From: Spongiibacter pelagi
GTDB taxonomy: Bacteria; Pseudomonadota; Gammaproteobacteria; Pseudomonadales; Spongiibacteraceae
NCBI RefSeq assembly: GCF_014705705.1
Contig: NZ_JACXLD010000001.1
Location: forward strand, 62,001 to 126,000
DNA length: 64,000 nt
Direction of reading: 5' to 3'
Made by a program: the position numbers and the translations under genes. Positions 56,001-64,000 of the stretch are shown in pieces. A model generated the notes under the pieces. That model saw nothing but the letters and a program-made list of their open reading frames with translations. It was not told where the DNA came from and made no database searches. Positions within the stretch are counted from its first letter, which is position 1. Each line of letters begins with the position of its first letter.

Positions 56001-57190
56001 TTCACCCCAACCCAGGAAATTTGCTGGCCTTTGCCGAGCAGATTTAAATCCTTGCGCAGTGCTTCGTAACGGTACTGCTGATGGCGCAAACTCTTGCGCA
56101 CGGTTTCGCCAACCTGCTTCAGCAAATCCGCCAGCGCTAACTCGCCCGACATTGCCAAACGAATCGCCACGGCATTGGCCATCATGCAAGGTGTGTTGCG
56201 CTGCTGCCGATTCACCCTTGCGGTAACCGGCATACCAAACACCAAGTCTTCTGCACCGCTAATGCGATAAATATAACTGGCCAAAAGTGCAATCATCACT
56301 TGCGGCAAAGTGCTGCCCGTGGTTTCCGCCAATCCGCGAAGTGCATTGGAGCTTTCCAACGACAGCGCCAATGAACTGCGCATTAATCCACCACAGCGCT
56401 CACCGCCTTTTGATAGCGACAAGGGCTCGGGCAGCTTCGCCAAGGTCTGCACCCAATAGTCTCGATCACGTTCAAAACGTTTCGACTCTCGATAGCTCTG
56501 CTCTTCACGTTGCTGGTGTTCAAGGTCGTGGAAATAGGCTTCGGAAAGAGGCTCTTGATGGAGATAGGCATTGTAAATTTCGCCTAAACGACGGGTGAGC
56601 ACCCCGCCACTAAAGCCATCCAGATTAATGTGGTGGCAGCGCTGATAAAAATAATAGTGCCGCTCAGAAAGCTTAATCAGCGCACCGAGCCACAATGCCT
56701 CGGTGGCAATATTCAAGGTGCGGGTGTAATCGGCGCGCATCCAATCCGCAGCGGCCTTGTGAGGATTGGACTCTCCACTGAAATCGACAAAGGGCAACTC
56801 GCCTGGGTAGCGGCTTAAAATATGCTGGCACGCATTTTCGCCTTCATCGACAACCTGAACCCGGCAGGTTTCTGCTTCTTGCGTGAGAGTGTGCAGAGAC
56901 CGCATGAAAACCGCGACATCGACCTCGCCCAAAATCTCGCAGTATTCCGCCAGATTAAATAGGGTTCCCACAGGGGCGAGTTTTTCTCCCATCCACATCC
57001 CGCGCTGAGATTGGGCTAGGGGGATCTTTTTAACAAGCTCAATCGGTAAAGTGCTCTGCCCAGACTCAGACTCAGCCCCGGAGAAGCCGGGCATAGAGAA
57101 ATGCCCTGCATTGCGCTCGGGGTTGAGGAAAAGGCTGACTTTAGCCATTGCCCGACGCATTGCCGCCGGCCCGGTTTGTTTCGCGTCCAT
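53042..57190 (-). CDS. Single-module NRPS: condensation, adenylation, thiolation, thioesterase
   Basis: EntF-like layout in one chain of 1382-1384 residues (start ATG 57190, or GTG 57196). Condensation domain with HHINLDG at 188-194. Adenylation domain from about 500 with YTSGSTGRPKG near 656. Pocket residues read by alignment to GrsA are D, I, L, A, V, G, L, V, W, closest to known glycine codes (D-I-L-Q-L-G-L-I-W) and unlike the serine code of EntF. Thiolation domain with GGDSIK near 1047. Thioesterase with GWSMGG near 1178. It probably links an acyl donor to glycine, then releases it. It heads the PPTase-glycosyltransferase operon. Confidence 0.88.
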   Translation of the reverse strand: MDAKQTGPAAMRRAMAKVSLFLNPERNAGHFSMPGFSGAESESGQSTLPIELVKKIPLAQSQRGMWMGEKLAPVGTLFNLAEYCEILGEVDVAVFMRSLHTLTQEAETCRVQVVDEGENACQHILSRYPGELPFVDFSGESNPHKAAADWMRADYTRTLNIATEALWLGALIKLSERHYYFYQRCHHINLDGFSGGVLTRRLGEIYNAYLHQEPLSEAYFHDLEHQQREEQSYRESKRFERDRDYWVQTLAKLPEPLSLSKGGERCGGLMRSSLALSLESSNALRGLAETTGSTLPQVMIALLASYIYRISGAEDLVFGMPVTARVNRQQRNTPCMMANAVAIRLAMSGELALADLLKQVGETVRKSLRHQQYRYEALRKDLNLLGKGQQISWVGVNIEPFDYDLRFGEAGTRSHNLSNGSVEDLTVFVYDRGAQQPLRVDLDANPGLYTQAQLDTHLQRLERLINSFIARPQTTLAELDILNNGERQRLLKDWNNTEQALPETSVIELFEQQALSAPEALAVSDGQCYLSYGELHQRACRLASVLYQQGVRSGDVVAVAMPRNVDMLVSLLAVQRSGAAYLPLDPDAPVQRLAAICEEARPALMICGEAGLAIPVDDNTRVYQFAALAEMASDAPLSDIIFAPIRAESPVYVIYTSGSTGRPKGVVISQRNLLNFMLAMQQTLQPSADNRFLALTTVAFDIATLELYLPLICGAATVIADRATVKDPRSLNAFIAEHQVDIVQATPSHWQLMLAEGDEGLQGVQALVGGEALPPALAKKLCDLGPAPINLYGPTETTVWSTAMCIDEREMAAPPIGRPIWNTQLYVLDAHLSPVPCGEIGELYIGGEGVAQGYLHRPELTAERFMPNPFAEGRIYRTGDLVRWREDGALEYLGRNDFQIKIRGFRVEVGEIEALIDQLDGVSSSAVIACTDPAGATQLVAYVKPDSFTQDNIFSEADAQRIIRELKLVLPEYMVPVKVLALAEFPTNVNGKLDRKALPLPQWCSQQAYVAPTTELETLLVSLWQDVLERDRIGIHESFFDLGGDSIKAALLVSKLRNALEQEVPLLALFEANTIAELAANLEKSLGAEPFDNMLALRRGDAGQSPLFCIHPVLGLSWGFAGLAGHLADGRPLYALQAAGLKGDAELPGSIEEMAADYLAQIREQQPQGPYQLLGWSMGGVVAHELARQLEELGEKVAFLGMMDAYPHQLAWQNEAALSPQTVRSTLAFLGLNVSEAQALPEDMSGLSDYLCREYRIHDLPIVDEMQSALPAGVSIIDTVSRVIENNLRLLGGFVPGVVDADLLFFRAAASSEVDMADVLHHSPAVWCRHARAVELVDVDCAHQQMLEPDALAQIGPVVNAALQRADRMLWFEKVEKVLTCA

Positions 57191-57663
57191 GATCACAATC
57201 TCTTACGGATTTCTTTTGCAGGAGCGCCGCCAGAATCACACACGTGATTTCACCGCGACAAGCTTCCCCCTATGCAACGCACCCACAGCATCAGACAGGC
57301 TGCCTTAAAAGTGTCGTAGCAAAAGTTTAAATGTGTAATAGCCGAGAAAGGACTACGTAATTTCCCCTACAAACCGGTTCCATGTTTTTGGCTAAACACT
57401 CAATCCCTATGGCACATACTATGCCGCAGATAATGATAAACATGTGAAATAGTGGAAATTAAATTTACTAAAATGAGATAAATGACCGATTTTTATACAC
57501 TTTATTCACTATAGAACACCACTGTGCATTAGCACCAAGATCAATGTGTGTCATAGCGACAGCAAATAAAAATCGTTTACAAACACAAACCAACAAATAG
57601 CAATTCACCCCGCGCAGAATGCATCAGGGTGAATCACAAATATCAGCAATGTGTAATAGAGAC
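57191..57663. other. A+T-rich intergenic region upstream of the NRPS operon
   Basis: No gene is seen in these 473 bases. The stretch 57440-57600 is strongly A+T-rich and is likely to hold the minus-strand promoter of the NRPS operon. No rho-independent terminator for the upstream sulfotransferase gene is visible. Confidence 0.4.
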
Positions 57664-58647
57664 TTAGATCGCCTCGGCGATCAATTTTTCAAGGTGGGCT
57701 TGGTAACCGTCGAGCGCGGCATTTTTCTGCTTGCGCTGTCGCACCGCAATACCTTCAGCGGGAAGTGCCAATGGTAAATCGAGAAACGCCGCCAACTGCC
57801 GCATCACCTGTTCTGGATCGGAGCTGAGCGAGAGATAATCAACCTCCATCGCACAATCCTCAGCAAGACTTGCCAACTCACGGCGGTAATTTACCACCTG
57901 TGAAACAACCTGCTTGGTCATCATTGGCCGAAACATACGGCCAATCATTTTTTCTCCCAGCAACTGCCGCACTTTACGCATCAGCCACCAGAAGCCATAA
58001 CCTAAGCGGTAACCTTTGCGTGAACCGCCCCGGCTTAACAGCAATTCTAAATAGTGCTGCGGCCCATCAAGGTAAGTGAGCAGGGCATTCATCATGCTAT
58101 TAAGCACATCAATTGGCTCGCGGGTGATGTAAACAAAACGCGCATTGGGAAAATGCTGCAAAATAAATGCGGCATTGCCGGTATCCCAAGGGTTTTTTAG
58201 CAACACCGCCTCACTGCCGGGCTGCACCGTCATCAGTTTTTGGCAAAGCTGTTTGAATAAGTCCGCATTGTGCTCATTGAGTCGAAACTTGCCGCTGTGC
58301 TGCCGCAATAGAAAGCCGTATTCCTCAACCTCATCGGCATTCACCGGCACCGTATCCAGCTTGCGATCAACAATACCAAGGGACTGAAAGCAGGCATTCA
58401 GTCGCGCTTTATCACGCGCTTCTACGTCGTTGCGGAAGTTTTTCAACAAGCGATCGAAATAAAATAAATGGTACAAACTCAACTGAGCCAGCGGAAAACA
58501 GCGCGCCACACAGTCGTAAAGAAACGTCGTACCCGAGCGATGCAAACCCATAATAAATACCGGCCGAACCGGCTGTGCCGACAACTCCGCGAGATAGGGC
58601 TGATCTTCTACTGTTTTTGGAAAACCGGGATCGGGATTTAATTTCAT
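57664..58647 (-). CDS. PAPS-dependent sulfotransferase family protein
   Basis: Transfers sulfate from PAPS. The 327-residue protein has the 5'-phosphosulfate loop GLHRSGTTFLYD near 34 and the 3'-phosphate region FVYITREPIDVLNSMMNALL near 175 with the usual Arg. It is on the same strand as the NRPS operon, upstream by 470 bases, so it may have its own promoter. A role in decorating the NRPS-glycosyltransferase product with sulfate is possible but unproven. A trehalose or glycolipid sulfotransferase is an alternative. Confidence 0.82.
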   Translation of the reverse strand: MKLNPDPGFPKTVEDQPYLAELSAQPVRPVFIMGLHRSGTTFLYDCVARCFPLAQLSLYHLFYFDRLLKNFRNDVEARDKARLNACFQSLGIVDRKLDTVPVNADEVEEYGFLLRQHSGKFRLNEHNADLFKQLCQKLMTVQPGSEAVLLKNPWDTGNAAFILQHFPNARFVYITREPIDVLNSMMNALLTYLDGPQHYLELLLSRGGSRKGYRLGYGFWWLMRKVRQLLGEKMIGRMFRPMMTKQVVSQVVNYRRELASLAEDCAMEVDYLSLSSDPEQVMRQLAAFLDLPLALPAEGIAVRQRKQKNAALDGYQAHLEKLIAEAI

Positions 58648-58766
58648 CTAGCTATCCGTTATTCATATTTCTTGCGATGCGCAGCATTCTTGGGACAAGT
58701 CCCAGCCACATCAAGTTCAAAGCGCATTTTTGCCGCTTTCTGTGACAAACTGAACGCACTGACAAA

Positions 58767-58954
58767 TACCGCCGGCGGCCAAGCTTGCAAACGCAAGCAC
58801 AATTCTTTTCTGGGAGCCTCTGATTAATGTAACGAGTGCAGCAAGATCGGTTGTCGCCGGAACGCAGAAAGCGGAGTTTATATGCTAATAAATGAGCATT
58901 TCGAGTACCGCCGGCAGCCAAGCTTGCAAACGCAGTAATTAATCAGAGGCTCCC
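58767..58954. mobile_element. Small MITE-like element with terminal inverted repeats and a nested direct repeat
   Basis: GGGAGCCTCTGATTAAT (58812-58828) and its exact inverse (58938-58954) frame a 143-base element without a coding region. The 29-base stretch at 58767-58795 recurs at 58906-58934 with one mismatch (starting TACCGCCGGC), once outside and once inside the element. CCGCTTTCTG near 58732 is also inverted near 58865. Ends of this type resemble IS5-family termini; that is inference. A 89-codon minus-strand frame over it is not considered a gene. Confidence 0.6.
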
Positions 58955-59027
58955 CACAAGCATAAAAGTTTCATATTCGGAGGTTATACTGCTTAATTGG
59001 CCTCTTTACACTTAACCGTTTTCGATC

Positions 59028-60677
59028 ATGCAGCACATTAAAGGCTTACTGCCCAATGCCGTTTCTGAAAACCTCCGCTTTCTTTGCGTTGAGGTAGACA
59101 GTCAGCTTGGCAGCTTGCAGCAGCTATTCAAAAGTGCAGACAAGGATCTTGCGCCTTCGCTGATTAACCGCAGTGGTTACGTTTTTAATCTGCAAAGTCG
59201 CATTCACAACAGCGCCCTTAGCGCGCTGTCGAGCAGTAAAGCGGAAGGGCCCAAACTGGAAGTTTTGCGCTGCGTCCAGATTATTGCTTCACAATTGGAG
59301 CGTATTAGTGAACTGGCCCGTGAGTGCGCGAGACAGTGGGGCAAACTCGAACTATCCGGTAATTTAAGAGAAAACCGTTTTCTTAATATGCTTGATGATG
59401 TGCGTCACTGCATCGATCTTATCGAACCCGCGCTCGAAGAAAAGAATAGCGACTCTGCATTGGATATCAGTCGATTGTGTGACGAGCTAAAAAAAGACTA
59501 CGACAAGCTACACCACAATTACATTGAAAGCCTCAAACAAAGCGACCATATAGAAGACTTAACCAACGCCCTGTTTATTGCCCGCAACATTCTACAAATG
59601 GCCGAAGTCTTGGAGGATATCAGCGAGTCTATTTTATCCAGCAAATTGGGGCAGAATCTTAGCTTCTCGCAATACCCTAACCTCAGAGACTCGGCGCGGC
59701 GTTTAGGCAGCGGCAAAGCTCGTGATTCCATCCAGCTGGAACCCATTGCCGAAACCCGCTCTGGCAGTGCTATTGCCGGAGTCAGCCAAGGAGAAGGCAA
59801 GGGCTATATGGCCATTTTCAAAGAGGGCCAAAAAAGCAAAGTTAAAGAAGAGCGACTTGGCGTTGAAAGCTGGCACGATATTTACCCCGGCTTAGCTCCC
59901 AAAATTTTGTCTTACCAAAAACGCGGCAAATCCGCCGCGCTGCTGATCGAGCATTTACCCGGCCTTACCTTTGAACAAATCCTGCTACACGAGTCTCCTG
60001 ACTTACTTGACGAAGCACTAAAACAACTGAGCAGAACCTTAAAATCGGTGTGGCAACAAACCCGTCAAGAAAAAACATCTAATGCAGGATTTATGCGACA
60101 ACTGCAAAAGCGGCGCAACGAAATTTACGCCATTCACCCGGAATTTCAGCACGGCAAAAGCGCAATTTGCGGCCACGCGATTACCGCCTTTGACACACTG
60201 ATTGAAGAAATCGCCCAGCTTGAAACAGCGCTGCCCGCGCCGTTCTCGGTTTATATTCACGGCGATTTTAATGTCGACAATATTATTTACGACCCCCTCG
60301 AAAAGCGGGTCAATTTTATCGACCTACATCGCTCCCGCTATATGGATTATGTGCAGGATGTCTCGGTGTTTATGGTTTCTAACTACCGCCTGCAAATTCT
60401 CGATGCCCCGCTGCGGCGACGCATTTTGAAACTGGCGATGGATTTTTATAAGCAGTCAAAACGTTATGCCGTCAAAAATGGAGACGACAGTTTTGACCTG
60501 CGATTGGCGCTGGGTCTGGCGCGCTCATTTGCAACCTCTACCCGCTTTATTCTCGACAAGTCTCTCGCCCGCAGCATGTTTCACCGGGCGCGCTATTTAA
60601 TGGAACTGGCACGGACCGCCGACCTTAAAAAGCCCAGCGACTTCCAGCTACCGATTAAGGAGATTTTCGTTGGCTAA
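59028..60677 (+). CDS. APH-type kinase with helical PhoU-like N-terminus, first gene of a GAK-like operon
   Basis: The 549-residue protein has a helical N-terminal half (residues 1-220, with repeated helix patterns such as LEVLRCVQIIASQLERISELARECARQWG) that looks PhoU-like, and a C-terminal aminoglycoside phosphotransferase fold: LIEHLPGLTFEQIL near 307, the catalytic loop HGDFNVDNI near 411 and the metal-binding FIDLHRSR near 430. The substrate is unknown. The 3' end overlaps the next gene by 8 bases. No signal peptide or membrane segment is seen. Confidence 0.72.
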   Translation: MQHIKGLLPNAVSENLRFLCVEVDSQLGSLQQLFKSADKDLAPSLINRSGYVFNLQSRIHNSALSALSSSKAEGPKLEVLRCVQIIASQLERISELARECARQWGKLELSGNLRENRFLNMLDDVRHCIDLIEPALEEKNSDSALDISRLCDELKKDYDKLHHNYIESLKQSDHIEDLTNALFIARNILQMAEVLEDISESILSSKLGQNLSFSQYPNLRDSARRLGSGKARDSIQLEPIAETRSGSAIAGVSQGEGKGYMAIFKEGQKSKVKEERLGVESWHDIYPGLAPKILSYQKRGKSAALLIEHLPGLTFEQILLHESPDLLDEALKQLSRTLKSVWQQTRQEKTSNAGFMRQLQKRRNEIYAIHPEFQHGKSAICGHAITAFDTLIEEIAQLETALPAPFSVYIHGDFNVDNIIYDPLEKRVNFIDLHRSRYMDYVQDVSVFMVSNYRLQILDAPLRRRILKLAMDFYKQSKRYAVKNGDDSFDLRLALGLARSFATSTRFILDKSLARSMFHRARYLMELARTADLKKPSDFQLPIKEIFVG

Positions 60678-61560
60678 GCCCAAAATTGGCATTATCGGCC
60701 TGCCCGGAAAATGGTCCACTGAAACCCTTGCCGACGCGATTGAACAACGCACAGGCTTTCGCCTGATTATTGATATGGCCAAGGTCAAACTGGATATTGC
60801 CTCTGGCAAATTATTGTTTGGGCAGCACGACCTATGTGCGCTGGATGGCCTGATCATCAAAAAAATCAGCAGCAAATACAGCCCCGGCTGTCTTGATAGA
60901 CTCGAACTACTGCGCATTGCCGAAAAAGCTGGCGTGCGTATTTTTAGCCGCGCCGAAAATGTGCTGCGTCTCATAGACCGTCTGAGTTGTACTGTCACAT
61001 TAGCTAATGCCGGCATCCCCATGCCAGATACCATTGTTACCGAGAGCCCGGAAGCTGCGCTTGATGCGGTGCAACAATACGGCAGCGCCGTTTTCAAACC
61101 GCTGTTTTCCACCAAGGCGCGGGGCATGTGTATTCTCGACGCCAGCTTAAAAAGCGGCGAGTTACGCAACGCCATTGCCGAGTTTCAACAAGACAACCCA
61201 ATGATGTATATCCAGCGCAAACTGGCGCTACCCGGACAAGATATGGGGCTGGTGTTTCTCGGCGGCGAATATATGGGTAGCTATGCTCGCGTTCCCAAAG
61301 GCGATAGCTGGAATACCACCATTCACAGCGGCGGCCACTACGCCGCCTGCTCACCCCCGCAATCCACTATCGACATGGCTCATCGTGCGCAAGCGGCGTT
61401 TGGTTTGGACTTCACCACGGTTGATGTTGCCGATACCGACAACGGCCCAATTGTTTTTGAAGTTTCCGCTTTCGGCGGCTTCCGGGGCGCAAAAGAAGGT
61501 GCCAATTTCGACGCCGCCAGCGCCTATGCGGATTACGCCTTAAGAGAACTGCAATCATGA
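60670..61560 (+). CDS. ATP-grasp enzyme, GAK-system type
   Basis: Starts at TTG 60670 with AAGGAG upstream, overlapping the kinase gene. Of 296 residues, the N-terminal part (KIGIIGLPGKWSTETLADAI) is a pre-ATP-grasp domain; the ATP-grasp lid is seen in FKPLFSTKARGMCILD near 140 and the metal-binding VFEVSAFGGFRGAKE near 265 (E and S in place of the usual ExN). ATP-grasp enzymes join a carboxylate to an amine; the substrate is unknown. It resembles the enzyme called GAK-system ATP-grasp. ATGA overlaps the next gene. Confidence 0.75.
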   Translation: MAKPKIGIIGLPGKWSTETLADAIEQRTGFRLIIDMAKVKLDIASGKLLFGQHDLCALDGLIIKKISSKYSPGCLDRLELLRIAEKAGVRIFSRAENVLRLIDRLSCTVTLANAGIPMPDTIVTESPEAALDAVQQYGSAVFKPLFSTKARGMCILDASLKSGELRNAIAEFQQDNPMMYIQRKLALPGQDMGLVFLGGEYMGSYARVPKGDSWNTTIHSGGHYAACSPPQSTIDMAHRAQAAFGLDFTTVDVADTDNGPIVFEVSAFGGFRGAKEGANFDAASAYADYALRELQS

Positions 61561-62663
61561 ATACGGCACCAAGCACCGCAGCGGTCGCAGAGCAGCTACT
61601 ACAAGGTCACACTCTGCTAGAACAAGACCTGCTGTTATCAATAGATGGCTACGGCTTGCGCGTTCGCAGCAATAGCTCCGCATTATTGGAAAAGTTGGCA
61701 AACTATTTTCAGCATATTGTCGGCCAGCCAGAACAAATTCATACCGAAGTTATCGCCATTGAATGCGATGCACCGCAACTCGATATCGACTTTACCGACT
61801 GGAGCCGCGAGCCGGGCAAAAAAGGCCGCAAAGATAGCTTTGTTGAATTGCGTCAGGGCCGCCTACTGCGCAAAGTCAGAACCGGCATGGTGTTTTTGCA
61901 GCAAACCCGACGCGTTATTGCCATCGGCCCCTGCCTGCTCAATGACAACCAAGTCATCAACTTTATCAATGCCCAATATATGAACTGGCTGCAACAGCGC
62001 GATTGGATAATCTGCCATGCCGCTGGCCTTTGCCGAGGTGATCGCGGCTTAGCCATTGCCGGATTTTCCGGCGGCGGAAAATCCACCCTAATGCTGAAAA
62101 TGATGGAAGATCAGGGCCTGCAGTTTTCCAGCAATGACCGGCTGTTTATCAAGCGCGATGAAGAAGGCGAGGTTCAATTTGCTGGCATACCAAAAATGCC
62201 ACGTATTAACCCTGGCACTATTGTGAACAACCCGCGCTTGCAAGAACTCATTCCTGAAGCACGGCGCCGCGAATTACTGGCCATGCCGACAGAAACACTC
62301 TGGGAGCTGGAAGAAAAGTACGATGCCATGATCGATCAGCTCTACGGCAAGGAGCGGATTCGCCATCGGGCCAATCTTTCAGCACTGCTTATTCTCAACT
62401 GGAAATGGGATAGCGCAAACCCGTTTCAGCTTAATCAGGTAAATCTGAGCGAGCGCCCCGAACTGCTCAAAGCCATTATCAAATCACCGGGGCCGTTCTA
62501 CCAAAATGCCTCCGGGCGTTTTCTGGAAGATCGCGAACCACTCGCCGACCACGCCTATTTAAATGCCTTGGCCGACATCCCCGTTTATGAGGCCAGCGGC
62601 AAAGTCGACTTTGAAACCTTAGGCGCCGCCTTTGACCAGCTTACTGGCTCAGGTAACCACTAA
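61557..62663 (+). CDS. HprK-related kinase B
   Basis: The 368-residue protein has an HPr-kinase-like P-loop AGFSGGGKSTL at about 167-177 after a WIICHAAGLCRGDRGLAI strand, and FSSNDRLFI near 195 (Asp), typical for the HprK-related kinases found with GAK-type ATP-grasp genes. It should phosphorylate a protein or small molecule; no HPr gene is in the window. The start overlaps the preceding stop by 4 bases (ATGA) and the stop overlaps the next start by one base. Confidence 0.8.
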   Translation: MNTAPSTAAVAEQLLQGHTLLEQDLLLSIDGYGLRVRSNSSALLEKLANYFQHIVGQPEQIHTEVIAIECDAPQLDIDFTDWSREPGKKGRKDSFVELRQGRLLRKVRTGMVFLQQTRRVIAIGPCLLNDNQVINFINAQYMNWLQQRDWIICHAAGLCRGDRGLAIAGFSGGGKSTLMLKMMEDQGLQFSSNDRLFIKRDEEGEVQFAGIPKMPRINPGTIVNNPRLQELIPEARRRELLAMPTETLWELEEKYDAMIDQLYGKERIRHRANLSALLILNWKWDSANPFQLNQVNLSERPELLKAIIKSPGPFYQNASGRFLEDREPLADHAYLNALADIPVYEASGKVDFETLGAAFDQLTGSGNH

Positions 62664-63364
62664 TGCCACGCCTGATCGCCGCTCTAATCCGCCACGGTGA
62701 CTACCACCAATTAGCTGATACACCCAGCGCTCACCAACCTTTTCCACTTAATGAAAAAGGCTTGGCGCAAGCACAAAGCGGCGGCCAAAGAATTAAAAAC
62801 CTAGTCGACGAACTAGGGCTAACTCTCCACCCAGAAATCGACACATCGCTGCTACAACGCGCCTGGCAAACCGCCGAACAAATTCAACAGGTACTCGATC
62901 CCGGCCAACAAGACACTCAACTTTGCGGCTTCGCCGAATTAGCCGAGCGCAGTGTTGGCAGCGCCGCGAATTTAAGCACCCATGCCATCGCCGCCATTAT
63001 CGACCAAGATCCGCGCTACCCCAGCCTGCCAAAAGACTGGAAATCGAATAGCCACTTCCGCCTGCCGTTTATCGGCGCAGAATCATTGATGGAATCCGGA
63101 CAGCGCGTGGCGACACATTTACAAACACGCATGGCTGAACTAGAAACCCAGATCAGCACCGATACCGTCAAACTGTTTATTGGTCACGGCGCCGCCTTCC
63201 GTCACGCCGCGCATATTTTGGGCGCACTGGCGTTTGAGGATATTGCCAAATTGAGCATGTACCACGCCGAACCGGTATTGCTGGAATACTCCCGAAATGG
63301 CGATTGGCAACACATTGGCGGCAAATGGAAAATCCGCGACAAACACAGCGCTTACAAGGACTGA
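62663..63364 (+). CDS. Histidine phosphatase family protein
   Basis: Phosphoglycerate-mutase-fold phosphatase. The 233-residue protein has the catalytic RHG in ALIRHGDYH at residues 10-12, a later catalytic Glu/His region (FIGHGAAFRHAAHILG near 175) and LQRAWQTAEQIQ. It is joined by a one-base overlap to the HprK-related kinase gene, so it may reverse that kinase's product. The precise substrate is unknown. Confidence 0.85.
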   Translation: MPRLIAALIRHGDYHQLADTPSAHQPFPLNEKGLAQAQSGGQRIKNLVDELGLTLHPEIDTSLLQRAWQTAEQIQQVLDPGQQDTQLCGFAELAERSVGSAANLSTHAIAAIIDQDPRYPSLPKDWKSNSHFRLPFIGAESLMESGQRVATHLQTRMAELETQISTDTVKLFIGHGAAFRHAAHILGALAFEDIAKLSMYHAEPVLLEYSRNGDWQHIGGKWKIRDKHSAYKD

Positions 63365-63371
63365 GACCGAT

Positions 63372-64000
63372 ATGGCTTCTGAATTTTGTCCAATACGCTG
63401 GAATGCAAAAGGCTTCCCTGCCGAGGGAGAATACTGGCAACTCGGCAAACACGGCTCAATGGGCAAAGATCGAAGCAACCACCACGCGCTAGCCGAAGTA
63501 TTAAGCAAGGCCATCGGCCACCAACCGTGGAGCTGGCCTAAGAAACCCATCCTGTTTATCTCTGATCCCCACGCCGACGCCGATGCCTTTGTTGGCTCCT
63601 TACACGCCTCCGGTGGAATTAAAAAAACCGGCCTAAACTTGCTGGATTTCAAACTGAGCAAAGCCGGCAAAGATGCCACCTTTATTATTGGCGGCGACTG
63701 CCTCGATAAAGGCCCCAGCAATCTCGACTTACTCCGCAGTATTCGCGCCTTAAAAGACATAGGCGCCAACATCAAACTACTCGCCGGCAATCACGATGTA
63801 CGGTTATTGGTTGGCTTACGCAGCATGGATTTGGTACCCGACCCACGCACCGAACATTTTTTTGTGCGCATGGGCCCCAAGGTCATTCCGCTGTTTAAAG
63901 AAGTGTTTGAGGAATATTTTGCCGACGGCAAACTGCCCAAAAACACCCCGAGCTTGAGCGAATGCCGCCGAAAACTCTACCCCCGCGAAAGCTGGTTTGT
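63372..64000 (+). CDS. Metallophosphoesterase, 3' end outside window
   Basis: At least 209 residues from ATG 63372; the frame is open at the window edge. Metal-binding motifs of the calcineurin-like fold are present: FISDPHADADAF near 62, GGDCLDKGP near 106 and LAGNHDVRLL near 136. The first 55 residues are an extra N-terminal region. It starts 7 bases after the histidine phosphatase gene, so it belongs to the same operon and would add a second phosphatase. Confidence 0.85.
   Translation, partial: MASEFCPIRWNAKGFPAEGEYWQLGKHGSMGKDRSNHHALAEVLSKAIGHQPWSWPKKPILFISDPHADADAFVGSLHASGGIKKTGLNLLDFKLSKAGKDATFIIGGDCLDKGPSNLDLLRSIRALKDIGANIKLLAGNHDVRLLVGLRSMDLVPDPRTEHFFVRMGPKVIPLFKEVFEEYFADGKLPKNTPSLSECRRKLYPRESWF

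Noticed and set aside
53042-57190. Reading the NRPS as EntF of an enterobactin pathway
   Set aside because: The domain order is the same, but the adenylation pocket residues are glycine-like rather than serine-like, and no entABCE, siderophore transport or esterase genes are nearby.
58652-58921. 89-codon minus-strand reading frame over the MITE-like region
   Set aside because: It is Arg/Cys-rich without domain pattern, lacks a ribosome binding site and covers repeat DNA.

Overview
The window reads as a marine-type gammaproteobacterial chromosome, probably a Cellvibrionales or Spongiibacteraceae-like relative of Pseudomonas and Alcanivorax. The evidence is the order algC-argB-slmA, pyrE next to a Crc-type protein, rph and yicC, and later oxyR, rimK and an Alcanivorax-like glycolipid locus. 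The exact taxon is inference. Genes are dense and the flanks have a balanced, slightly GC-rich composition.

Region 1 (1-7784) is housekeeping: the 3' part of algC, argB, slmA, a DUF4124 envelope protein, pyrE, crc, rph and yicC. Region 2 (about 7761-28513) is a genomic island in the 3' end of yicC. Both ends carry a version of the yicC terminus encoding the same last seven residues, and the tyrosine integrase lies next to yicC. TGGTGGGCA direct repeats mark both ends. The cargo is mainly defence: an XRE-regulated type I restriction-modification operon with an extra AAA ATPase between hsdR and hsdM, followed by a three-gene ABC three-component (ABC-3C) system and a DUF3800 gene with a possible nuclease-toxin gene. 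The island also holds a DUF927 ATPase with an AlpA regulator, a HipBA toxin-antitoxin pair, an orphan HipB-like regulator and several arrays of inverted or direct repeats.

Region 3 (28602-50985) returns to chromosomal genes. It contains an orphan PemK/MazF-like toxin, an NsrR-HPP-truncated globin group with a clear NsrR-type box, a nitronate monooxygenase-like enzyme, riboflavin synthase, a ParA ATPase, several envelope proteins (LEA-type lipoprotein, two OmpA proteins, a TpsB-like barrel, DUF4126), a CehA-like PHP metallohydrolase, a coniferyl aldehyde dehydrogenase, a retropepsin-RimK-aspartoacylase operon, OxyR and a YebC-family protein.

Region 4 (50995-58647) is a compact biosynthetic locus: a one-module NRPS (C-A-T-TE) whose adenylation pocket resembles glycine codes, a glycosyltransferase and a phosphopantetheinyl transferase, overlapping head to tail, with a sulfotransferase upstream. 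This matches the gene set reported for the glycine-glucolipid of Alcanivorax borkumensis. Region 5 (59028-64000) is a tightly overlapping five-gene operon: a protein with an APH-type kinase domain behind a helical N-terminus, an ATP-grasp enzyme, an HprK-related kinase, a histidine phosphatase and a metallophosphatase (cut by the window edge). It resembles the uncharacterised GAK-type ATP-grasp/HprK gene set and is the best candidate here for an undescribed system.
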